From contig JAQVTZ010000013.1 of the NCBI GenBank assembly GCA_028699795.1, positions 1 through 18,200 of the forward strand: DNA of 18,200 nucleotides, in the 5' to 3' direction. Shown here in pieces: positions 5,963-16,900 of the stretch. Positions within the stretch are counted from its first letter, which is position 1. Each line of letters starts with the position of its first letter. Below the pieces are notes generated by a model. The model made no database searches, was not told the DNA's origin, and saw only the letters and a list, made by a program, of their open reading frames with translations. This stretch comes from Clostridia bacterium (GTDB lineage Bacteria > Bacillota > Clostridia > Christensenellales > DTU072). Position numbers and translations under genes: made by a program.

Positions 5963-7048
5963 TTATGGTTTCGGTGTAAGAATCAGTTTGTCCCTATTGA
6001 TTTTTAGGTCATACATTACTTGGAAGAAGTGGTGCGCGAAGGCGACCACGGGAACGCCTAGCACCAGCCCCCAAAAACCAAATAAGCCACCCCCCACGAC
6101 AACCGAAAACAAAATCCAAAAACTTGATAGTTTTACATATTTCCCTACCACCAAGGGGTATGTGGTCAACTGCTCTATCTGTTGTAAAACAACAATAACT
6201 ATTACAAAGAGCAATGCTTTCGAGGGGTCTGCCGAGAAAATAAAAATAAACGAAACAACTCCGCCGACATAGCCGCCTACCATTGGGATTAGATTTGCTA
6301 GCGCCATGATAACAGTAGCCAATGCCGCATAAGGCAATCTAAATATCGTAAATGCGATAAAACACATTATGCCGAATATTACTGCTTCAAAAAGCTGACC
6401 TGCCAAAAACTTCGAAAACTTTTCGGTCGCCAATTCCAAAGCTGCCAAAGTCTTTTTTGTCTTTTCGCTGTTGCTTAAATACAACACCAATTTTCGGAGA
6501 CTTTCTACCATTTTTTCTTTGGATAAAATGAGCAGTATGCCCATAAAGAATCCTAAAAGGGCATCCGTTACTGTTCGGAATGTGTTTCTGAACGCCTCCA
6601 ACGCTTTGGGCAAAAAGTTTTTCAATCCCGTTGTGATTTCCGAAAATATTTTATCTAGATTCCCTGTGATAAAATCTGGCATGACCCTGCCGAAAAATTC
6701 GCTCCACCCGCTTTCTTGCAAGTCTGGAAGCTTATCGATAATATTTTTTACGCTTGCGATTACCTCAGGGATAAGCAAAAAGCCCGCCAAAGTGGCCATC
6801 CCCAAAACCACCACTAGGGTGATTGCAAGAGAGAGAGCGCGACGGACTTTTTTTAGTTTTGGGGAAGCCAGTATCGTTTTTTCCAACAACTTGATAGGCG
6901 TATTTAATATCAACGCAACCAAAATCCCGATAAACACGGGATAAAATGCGCGCCCGATTGCTCCGCCAATCTTTACGGCATGCTCGAAATTGAGCAAGAT
7001 AAATAATATCAATAGGATGCCAATACCAGCCCAGACCCTTTTTGCCAT
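5963..7048 (-). CDS. AI-2E family transporter-like membrane protein (PF01594 type)
   Basis: The product has 361 residues, typical for the family. Hydrophobic segments lie at about 5-25, 28-50 and 67-95. A long soluble amphipathic stretch follows (about 95-150, with DLQESGWSEFFGRVMPD), then segments at about 150-180, 220-260, 275-300 and 310-345. The family signatures IPMVGGYVGG in the middle and, near the C-terminus, VVGKYVKLSSFW followed by GGGLFGFWGLVLGVPVVA are clear. Family members include YdbI/YtvI-type proteins of unclear substrate; some act in AI-2 or Na/H transport and ytvI belongs to sporulation-linked regulons in Bacillus, so the substrate should not be read from the name. The ATG at 7048 has no obvious RBS, and an ATG four bases upstream is out of frame. 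It probably heads or continues a unit with the two genes behind it. Confidence 0.9.
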   Translation of the reverse strand: MAKRVWAGIGILLILFILLNFEHAVKIGGAIGRAFYPVFIGILVALILNTPIKLLEKTILASPKLKKVRRALSLAITLVVVLGMATLAGFLLIPEVIASVKNIIDKLPDLQESGWSEFFGRVMPDFITGNLDKIFSEITTGLKNFLPKALEAFRNTFRTVTDALLGFFMGILLILSKEKMVESLRKLVLYLSNSEKTKKTLAALELATEKFSKFLAGQLFEAVIFGIMCFIAFTIFRLPYAALATVIMALANLIPMVGGYVGGVVSFIFIFSADPSKALLFVIVIVVLQQIEQLTTYPLVVGKYVKLSSFWILFSVVVGGGLFGFWGLVLGVPVVAFAHHFFQVMYDLKINRDKLILTPKP

Positions 7049-7108
7049 ACATAAAGCATGAGCAAAAAGAATGAAATTACTTAAGGAAACACCTTATAAA
7101 TACTTCAA

Positions 7109-7131
7109 GCTAAATAGAGGTTCCCCAATTA
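7109..7131. repeat. Solitary copy of the end repeat of the 201-bp element
   Basis: The complement reads TAATT, then GGGGAACCTCTATTTAGC. It matches the left end of the element at 1296-1318 at 21 of 23 positions. It lies in the 95-bp gap between the micropeptide and the AI-2E gene. No second end is nearby. It could be a remnant of an excised element or a recurring site in this genome. Confidence 0.65.
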
Positions 7132-7143
7132 GTTGATGGCTCC

Positions 7144-7239
7144 TTAAATAATTCCTCCCGTGCCAAGCACAATATAAACCATAACACCTACAATCGCTGC
7201 GGCTAGTACCGCTTTCATTATTTTTGTGACAATAGACAT
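7144..7239 (-). CDS. 31-residue single-membrane-segment micropeptide coupled to the giant gene
   Basis: An ATG at 7239-7237 opens 31 codons ending in TAA at 7146-7144. CGGAGGA (complement of 7244-7250) is a near-perfect Shine-Dalgarno at a 4-base spacing, and it begins directly after the giant gene's stop at 7252. The start is thus only 12 bases behind that stop, so translation is probably coupled. The peptide has a short basic N-terminus (K6, K9), then about 18 hydrophobic residues (AVLAAAIVGVMVYIVLG at 10-26) and ends in TGGII. This is the profile of a small inner-membrane protein, with the N-terminus inside by the positive-inside rule. It has no cysteine and no known motif. It could be an assembly or secretion partner of the giant protein, a holin-like or toxin-like peptide, or an unrelated small membrane protein. 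Confidence 0.72.
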   Translation of the reverse strand: MSIVTKIMKAVLAAAIVGVMVYIVLGTGGII

Positions 7240-7251
7240 AGTATCCTCCGA

Positions 7252-7950
7252 TTACAATTTTTGTATGTTCTTTGCGTTGTTCAAAAAGCTGTTTCTGTTG
7301 TACACTTCGTTGGAAATCGCCACTGTGGTTTTGATGCCTACTACATTCGCTACAAATGAATTGTTGTTGAATGTGTAAGCCACATTGGCACCCGCGATAT
7401 AGACGGCTTCGCTCTTATTATATGAGAAAGTGTTTTGGTGCAATTCCAAATCGCCGTTGCGTACTTGCAACGCGCTGATGTTATTGTCTAGCGTACACTC
7501 GCGCATATTGACAGACCCGCCCATCATCAGCACCCCGGCAGTAAAACCTGTAATTACGGTATTGTTAAGATAAATCGTATTTTGGTATCCCATTTCTGAA
7601 TATAAAGCTACCGAATTGGTAAGATATGAGCTACCCGTCCGCATCAGGCAGGATCTTGAAACAGTAAAGGTACCGGCGTTTTCTCCCAATGAAATTAGCG
7701 CCTTATTGCCTATCGCATTCAGCCGCACAATATCCAATCCTACCGTGCCTTTGGTTATTGTAATGCTTTCGAACACGACAACGGGCATTTCGTTTTCGTC
7801 ATAAGCGCCTACGATAGAAAGGTTGACGTTTTTGTCTATCGTGATGCTGCCGTAACTGCCTTCACTGAGATACCATTTGTACGGCGTTTCGCTGTTGTCC
7901 TCCAGCGCGTCGATGTTATCCAACAATTGCTCTTGCGAAGTGATGAGAAC
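7252..7950 (-). other. C-terminal right-handed parallel beta-helix domain of the giant protein
   Basis: The last roughly 230 residues show stacked short turns with Asn-rich ladders, such as GSITIDKNVNLSIVGAY, NTIYLNNTVITGF, NMRECTLDNNISALQV and LELHQNTFSYNKSEAVYI. They repeat about every 22-25 residues in the style of NosD, pectate-lyase or right-handed beta-helix (PF13229-like) domains. Such helices bind or cleave polysaccharides or serve as stalks. I cannot see a confident catalytic set. Confidence 0.7.
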
Positions 7951-10900
7951 GGCTTCACTGGGGGTCGCAATCTCATACACTCCGTCATAATAGTGCATGA
8001 TTTCGTAATTTGCAATCGTTTCGGAGGAAGGTCTGGAAATAAGCGTCAAGGGATACTCTCCTTTGATGCTGTATTTCGTCAATGTGGCCCCCGACGAAAC
8101 CCCATTTACGCCTACCACAATATCAAGGGCGCCCAATATTGCGATGATTTCATTTATGTCGCTCTTTACAATTTCGGTTTGATCTCCGAATGCGCCGGGC
8201 TCATTGAGGGTAGCCGCGGAGCTGAATGACATAATGTCGTCCAAATAATAGCTTGTCACATAATTGATACGGAAATCTACTTGCCTTTTGGTTATCGTGA
8301 ACTGCTTCTCTTTGAGTTCATCCACAATGCAAGTGCTATCGGGCATACCGTTTGGCAACAATAAGTTGGCGCTGTTATAGTTGATGCCTCCGTCAATTCT
8401 TACGGTAACGCGGTATAACCCTGCGCTAATCACCTTGCTACCAGCGGATAAATCGATCCATCCACTTAAAGTTCTTTGTTGATAAACATATTGGGAAGTT
8501 GCAACGATATCGTAAAGGTCTTGATATTGCTCTTTGTCCAGCTCGTTTGCGTATGCATCTCTTATTACAACAGGAACATCGACATAATCACCCGTATACA
8601 CAAAGGAGTCTACCAATGAATAGTATACCGTTTTGCGAAGGATGCGAATCGTCACTTCGATAGGCAAATTTTCGGGAGAGTAATAGAAATTGGGCTGACT
8701 GTTATCAATAGTCATTACCAGTTTGTACACGCCGACATTTTTTATGGTGCCGGTATAAAGCTCCCAAATATCCTCCAATTGATTATACTTATAGCAAGTT
8801 TCGGTGTATTGCAACAGGTTGTTGCCGAGGATATCAACGCCGCCGCCCGTATAAACAAGCCAAGGTCGTTGTTCTTGACCTTTATAAATATACGAAATAC
8901 TGCGTCCTATAATTTTGCCTTTGTTGTCGTAGGTGTAGGTTGTCTCTGCCTCAGAACTGCTGTCCTCATAATAAATTTCGTTTTCGAGGATTTCGTTCAC
9001 TCTTATTGTGAAGGAGAAAATCTTATAATCGTCTACATTGTAGTCGTTTATCAGGATTCGCACATAGTAAGTACCTACATCAATAGGTTGGTTAGAAATC
9101 CAAGGCCCGTTTTCACTAAAGGCATAGCCGATAATATAATCCACAGGCCCATACGAGCCGTCTTCCCGCAAGAAGTCTACCAAAGTAAGATAGTCGTCTA
9201 GCGGTAACTGTTGGCCCAAATATCTTCTTTCTAACCAGAAGTTGTCTATTCGCACATCATCTGCGCCCAACTTTTGTTTTGCCACTCTTACCACAATGGT
9301 TAACGGGACATTGGTTTCGAGTTGGTTGCGGTAATAGCCGATTGCCTCATAGTCGCCCGCTTTGTTTACATTGACATCGCTGAAATCCCAAAACAGATTG
9401 TAGCCGTTATCTCGGCTGTCATAGGCCTTGGGCATCTGAGACGAATACACTTTTTGGCCCAGCGGAACATCCATGATATATTCGGTTACCGGCTCGCCGT
9501 CTTGGTCTGTAAAGTACAGTTCCTCCGAGACATTGTTGTAGTTATAGGGCGAAATCGTCTTGGTAAAGACAATAGAAAGCTTTGTGCTGTCTTCATCATA
9601 TCCATTGGCATTGCCGCTCAACCTATCGCTTGTACTGCGGAAATAGTATTTGCAATAGAAAGTCGCAGTTTGGTTGTCAATATCGTACACTGTGCTTGAA
9701 TGGTCTATCTCGAGATAACTCCCGTTCTCCTCTACAATGACAATTCTGGGCATTAACAAATACTCTTGTCCGGAGTTGTAATTGCCTAATTGGTCACACG
9801 GAACGGAAATCAAATCAAAAATGAAGTTTCCTTTAGAGTAAGAGATACTGCCGACGGTGGAAGTGGTGGTCTCAATGTTATAGATGACGGGATCGATAAT
9901 AACGATATTAAATTTGATATTGTCGTCATCAATTTTGCCTAACTTACCCTTAATGCCGTTGTAAACGGTACCCGCTTTGGAGGTATCTATTTTAGCTAGC
10001 TCGCTAGACGGGAATGACAACGGAACCTTGGCGACTTCGGTGGCCCCTTCATTATCGAATTTGTAATACATATAGGTGGGTAACGCGGTACGGATGTTGT
10101 CATCTTTTAGTACATAGAGCGTGCCGCCGTCTATCCCGATAATACCGCCGTTGGGATAACGCGGAACTTCGATATATCTCGGTTTAATCTTAAATTTGAT
10201 ATTGAGTGTCGCGCCGTACACTTTCATCGACGCCCACATAAACAACTTTGCGGGATCGTTGCCGCTCAAAACATCTTCGTCCTCGAAGTAATCCTCATCG
10301 TATTCCCATTGGAAAGTGCCTTCGGCATAAATCTTGGGGTCCTCTTCTCTGCCCGTAAAGTGAATGTCAATCTCTTTGGGGAACACGGGATTGTATGGAT
10401 CAATCTCGTATTCGCTTCCCGCCAATTGGTACATCAACCCTTCTTCGCTTTCGTAAATAGTAGAGATACTGGTGTAGGCTACGGCTCTGTTAATTACAGT
10501 CAGTGTCAAGTTGTAAGAGTTATCGAGCCTGTTGTTTTCGGCAGAAATCTCGACGGATACCGTTTCGGATACCGTGCCAGAAATTTCGTATTGGAAAATA
10601 TAGGTGTTCAGTTTGAGCGTAATGGCTTCCCCTTCGGGTGTACCTGCAAGCTCTATTGTCCCCGACATCAGCCAATCTTCGAAATCGATATCTTCGTAGA
10701 AAGTTTCGGCACCAAGTTTCAATATTCCTTGATAAAGGATCGATCCTTCCGCAAAATCATAATCGTAAGTCACCTTGAGGTTGGTTGGCAACTTGTACCG
10801 CTTGTTGGGCTCGTCGTAAATGGCGTCTCTTATGGGGTCAATTTCGAAATAGGAGGTTCTGATACCCGAAACAGGGTCAGTGGTCAACAGCTTGAAATAC

Positions 10901-13900
10901 CCTTCAGAAATGCCCATCGTAGAAAAGTTGGGATCTCTTGTATAGACATTTTTTGCCACCCTGTTTAGATAATACACAATAACTTCGAATAGCGCAACAG
11001 GGTTGCCGTTGATATACAGCGTCAGACCGATCTGGTATTGTCCGCCCTCGAGCGATGTGTGCGTATATACGCTTTCGTCCCAAACCGCCATAACATCTTC
11101 TATTACAACATCACGATGGGTAAGCGTATTTATGCCGTATGCCGTCACCGTATCGGGGATTTGCGGATATACGGGATCGATAACGAACTCAACCAGACCG
11201 CTCGGCGCTTTGCCGTAGCCCAAATCAATTTCGTCTATGACCATTTGGCCAAAGCTGTATTTATAGCCCGTAACGGCAATTCGGTCCTGCTCCCCGTCCA
11301 GTTTGAACAGGTTGCAAATATGGAAGACACGGATGGCGTGTTCGTCGGTATCGGTCACATCGCCCCAATCAATCACGGCGCGCTTTTGTTCCTCTGTATC
11401 CGCATACGGTCTTGAGTAACATATTATAGAAACAGAGCCTGCGCTATTACCGTTGAAATCAATTTTTTCGAAGTTCACTCTAAAAGCGGTGTCCGCGCTG
11501 GAATTGGTATAAGAATTGAACTCAATCGTCAACCCTGTCATTGGTGTCTCGATGCCGTCTTCATCAATTTTATGGGTAATACCCGAGTATCTTAATTTGT
11601 TACCCGAAATCGTCACTTGCGCGCTTTCGCCCGTTACGCTATCGAAAGTAAGATTACCAGATACCGCTTTGTTATGGAATCCGTTAACAAAATCAATTTC
11701 GTTATCCTCGATATTCCAGTTTATCACGGGAATGACGGGTGCCGCGATTTGCAGATAGTCGTAATAAAGAAGGTCCTCCGCAAGCGGCACGAAATTGGCT
11801 TCGGCAAGCATATTGGGGATATCCGACGCCCTACCCTCTAGCGTATTGATTGCATCAAAATTATAGGTTTCCTCGTACTCTTCCGCAAGAGCCCTGTTGA
11901 CAACGATGACCTCGACGGAATAAATTTGCGCATCCACCCCGTACTGAGACAAGTCCGAATCAAACTGATATTGTCCGCCCTCAAAGAATGTGGCCGACAG
12001 TGAGGGGAGGAACGAAGTTGTCGCGCCTGTCGTGATAAAGGGAGACCCCGAAGGCGCTGTCCAAAGGATATCCAATACTTTGGTGTCTCCGTTTTCGAAA
12101 TAGAAAGTAGCTTCATCGGGTAACACAAAAGTGTCTTCATTATAAGGGTCTATATAGTATTTGCCCCAAAGCAGACCGTCCGCGCCCTGTAAATTGGTAA
12201 AGTTTTGTATTTTGACCGGCATGGCTTGGTCGAGAGTACGGTTTAGGAATCGGACGCCGAATTCAAAATATTGCCCTAATTCGCCTTCGTCAAGCGGCAT
12301 ATAATCTCTCAGCTTTGCCCGTACGGTAATCGTGCTAGTAGGCGAGCCAAAATCGGCACCCATTCGATGTCCGGAATAGCTGTACTGCAAGGCATCAGCG
12401 TTGTGCCACTGACCATAGATATCCATAACTTGATAACTGAGATCTTCCGCCGAAAAATGATGTGTGATTGTCGTTACGGTAATTTGTCCCAAAAACCTGG
12501 AGTACATTTCGGCCTGCAACTCTAAAGGCAGTTTGAAGAAGAATTTTTCTTCTCCGTCAACAACAGAGTACCTGTCTTGCGCATCCAAGTCGTAAGGGTC
12601 GACTACAATCGAATAGTTTAAGGTTTTGTCGAAGTTCTTGGAATCATCATTGGGGTCCAAAACAACGCGTTCGGTTTCGTTAACGCTTACGGGTAACCGT
12701 GGGTGGGACAGCAAATATTGATATAATTGGGCCGCGCTGATGTACAACTCGATTGTTTGCGTCTCGGTAAGGTTGCCGTTTTCGTCACAAGTTGTCACGG
12801 GATAAGTGGTATTGATTTCCGCTGTAGCAAGCAATGTGCGGGAGCAGCCTTCCGAGTTAATGAGCGCCTTTAACATCGTTTGGGAGAAAGTGCCATCTTC
12901 GTTAAAGAAACCGGAAGGAGTCCATTTGTCTACGGTAAAGCTTATTGCGCTATCTTCCAAAAGATTAAATTCACTGCTTGGATTGGGCGTGATAACCTTA
13001 GGCAGTTTTGAGGGATCAAAAGGAAAGACCGAATAAACATCGCGTAGCACCAAGGCGCCGCCCTCCCCCATTACGCCGATACTGTAGGCAGAGTCGTCCG
13101 CAATCGCCCGATAATCGGTCTTGTTGATGTTTTTGGGGAGGAATCTGATTTCGTTATAGATAAGCGTTCCATCGGGTAAAGTCGTGTTTAGGGTGATCGT
13201 GTTGCCTTTTGTTGAGTGGAACAAAGCGTTGGGTATCAATGTGACAGATTTATTTTCAAGACCTGTAATCGTAAGGCTCTGTCCTTCATTAGACTTCACT
13301 TCGCCTTCCACGAGATTATACGCTATATAATCCCTGGTGATACCCCATTTGTCTACTAAATAGCGTATCACACCACTATTTAAATAGGTGACACTCACCG
13401 ATTGTTCTACGGTATAGCCCGAGCCTACAGCCTTATATTCTGTTTTTGCATTGCCGTCTTCTTGCAGCGTTTCGACATTGGTCGTGAGTGTTTGCTGCAA
13501 TGGCTTATCGTACACCGCATTGACACGGAATACAAAGTTTTCTTCACAGCTACTTTCTGCATTCAGTTTGGTGACCAAAAAATCTGCCGAAGTTATCTGT
13601 GAACCGGAAACAAAGTTCAGAAGTGTATTGTCGAAAGAATTGAGAATATCATATACGGCAGCGCAATCCGGTATTTGACGCGAGCCTGCGTTACCCGAGA
13701 TAATGATACTGATGTTATCCAAAAGATAGCTGAAATACTCCGAAGGCAACGCGTAGTTGCGCTCTGCGCCTTTGAGCGCATATGGTTTTTTGAGAAGCAC
13801 AAAGATTTCTTTGGCAACAGGATCCACATCGATTGTCAGTACATCATAAAGGCTAACATCGCTTAAAATCTCATTTGATGTGATTTCTTGCGCTGTTTTT

Positions 13901-16900
13901 GTATAGTATGTATCGAGATTTTCGAAATTGATACTGCCGAATTCTTGCGCGTCAATTTTATAGACAAAGGTTATGCTTTGCTCGATGTTCGTCCCTTTGA
14001 AGATTGCTCCCTTGAGCTCGATATTGCCATTTGTGAGTTCACTGCTCCCCAAAGGCGATTTCAACGCTTCAATAACACCCTCTACTGAGCCTTCAGCCCA
14101 AGTAACCTGCATGCCGCTTTTGCTTATGACATCCCCTTCTCCGTCTAAAAAGTTGAGCGTGAGCGAGGCCACTCCGTCCTCTAACTTGTGTAGCAAATCA
14201 AGGCTGTTGGAGGTATAAGTGTCTATGGGAACATATCTCAACCCCGAGCCTTCGGAAAGACAACCCAGTCCGACATCCAAATCGTTGGCGGTATAATTGC
14301 CGGCATCGTTAAGGGTAAGAATCATACTCTCTACTCTGACCATAAGTGGCACCGTCTGTGCCAAGATACCCGCGACAGGGTCTTTTTGGATATATGTATA
14401 GAGGACATAATCGCCCCCTTGATACGGGAACCTGTATGCATCATCGATATCCGTCATGCCGCCCTGCCCGTTATCGATATACCATACGACATCATGGAAG
14501 GTTTGGTGTACGCCCGTATCGGTATATCTTACGGTGACAAAATTGGGTAATAGATACTCGTCGTAAGGGTTGATATTTATTACATAAACGCCGTCTTCTT
14601 CTTGGGTAATAATCGCATTGTCCGCGTTGGGATCGGGAATATCCAGCTTATAAGGCGCCTTGATATTATGTATCGCGATTGTCGCGGTCTGCGTTCCGAT
14701 TGTTCCCTCGGCTTTGACAAAAATTTCGTCTGCCGAAGGATACCGTAAATTGCCGTTACGGTCCAAGAGCGTGCTTTCGCGCCATACGACAGGATATCGT
14801 CTTAGAAGATACGCATCGGCGTATTGTACTGGAATATAAACATACGCGGGAAGTTTCGATTGTGAAGCGGCCGCAATGGGATTGTAAGTAAAGCGTCCGT
14901 AATCTTCATCCTTATCGGCGGGCACATCTGCGTAAGCAAACGCGATTTTGTTAATCTTAATGTCGCCCATCACGCTGTTATTGTTCCCGTCCCGATCAAT
15001 CTCGCATCTCACGGCGTCGGCAAGAAGCTCCAGCCTTCGGGAAGGACAGTTGACAATCAGACTGATATTCTGTTGGAAACGCTTGACAACGGCGCTTTCA
15101 GCAGAGAATACGCCTTTATTGATATTGGTCGTCCCACCGAATAAAGGAACCGAAGTACCGTCGATATCTACATTATCTGCAGTAAGATTCCAGCTGAGTT
15201 CATACGGGAATTCGCCGTCGCACACATCGTTTGTCTCTACCCCGAGTCCTTCGCCAATGACGCGGTAATTGCCCGTCTTAAAATAGATACGGACTTCTGC
15301 GCGTTGATTGGTTGTCACGGGCATTTCGTAACTTTGCTGCAACAGGGCATCTATCGTATAGTGCCCGTTCAATTCCTCTATCAGACCATGGTCGGGATCT
15401 TTTACAAACACTTTTACATAGTCAAAGATTCTCGTTTTAACGGTGATTTGGATCGCTATCTGCAGCGAATAATAGTCTACCACCGCATAATAGGTGCCAC
15501 CTCGGAAGCTTATGGCGCTTTCCTCAAAGCCCCAACTGAAGTCTGCGTATTTCGGATCATCCAAAATGTTGATTCGGGTGTTGCCCAAACTTTCGTCCAG
15601 CGCTTTAAAGTATAAGTAAAATACTTCGTCCGGGTCAACGGGATTATAAGACGCGTCAGCACGCTTCTTAAGCATATAGTCGTAAGGGTCTATTAAGGCG
15701 GTTGCAACAATCGGCACCGCGCCGTAATGCGTATAGGGTTCTCCAGTCACATCCATAAGCTCCAGCGGTATGATAATCCTGTTAAGCACTTCGATGGGGA
15801 GCACGAAGTTTCGTTCTGCAATACTGCCCTGCCCTATAACAATCGTATAATTTTTGAGCGCAAGACCTTGCAGAGCGGTGGCAATGGTTTGGTCGCTGTA
15901 GGGGAAATTGATAATTTCGAAAGCCAATTCACCATAAGTGCCGTCGTCGTACAAAACGCTTATTTTTTTGGGGATTGGATTTTCTTCTATCGGATTGATA
16001 GAAAGTTTGGAGATTGCAATCTCGCTGATTACTTTGGTCCCGTTTTGGGTATCGGTAAGAATCATCATATAGCTTACGATTTCGCCTAGCAGCTTTGCTT
16101 CGGGATAATAGTCGTAAGTATTGCTGATTAGTTTTGCAGAGTCACCCAAAAACGAAAGGCGGAATGATTTTGTTACGCTTCCGAAAGTCACATCGACGGT
16201 GTCGTGCCAAGTCGCCTCGTAAATACTATTGTATCTGACGCTCGGCAGTTGCGCGATAACAGGCGCGGCGTATTGTGTTTCGTCGAACTCCGCGCCAAAT
16301 ACGCCTTGGGGCGTATCAAACGAATCGCCCTCAAGAAATCTGATTTTTGCGCTCATATCCACGATGAGAGATTCCAAACCGATTAATTCGGAAACAGGGT
16401 CATAGTTTACGCCGTCTTTTTCGTAAGGCGCCAATCTAAACGAAATATCGTCTTCGCCAAAGGTTAAATTTGCTCCCGAAGACAGCATATTTACCACATT
16501 CATCACGCCGTCGACGGTAAACACGTTGTCTTCACCCAAAAGTTCTTCAAACGAGTCCATCAACGCTTCGAGAGACATGGCATACTTAATATCTAAGATG
16601 CGGTTATCGCAATAGATATCTCCCACTTTTATCCCGCTTTCGGTTGTTTCGGAAACTATCGTATACAACTCCATTACCGTTTCATAATCTTCTAGAGCCG
16701 TATTCTTTGTGCCCGCGCTGAGAAAGGCCTTGACATAAGTTTGGTCCGCTATTTTCCAAAGGTTGACTTTAAGCGCCAAAACATCGCTAATCGTCATGCT
16801 GTACGGCGTATTGACGCCCGTAACATCACCGATAAACGCGCCCATAAATTCGGACATATCCACGGGATCTGCTCCCTGTTTGGTAATCTTGCCGTTTAGT

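Noticed and set aside
7081..7096. Short AAGG/CCTT hairpin between the micropeptide and AI-2E genes
   Set aside because: Only about four pairs and no T-run, so it is not a supported terminator; I found no convincing promoter in the gap either.
10309..10968. 219-codon plus-strand frame inside the giant gene
   Set aside because: It lies wholly opposite a coherent domain series; it has no recognisable domain, and many similar antisense frames occur along the gene.
3794..13635. Further TGTCGAA/TTCGACA matches (3794, 4821, 5781, 12627, 13471, 13629)
   Set aside because: All are inside coding sequences and their number is compatible with codon composition, so they are not called as 0A boxes.
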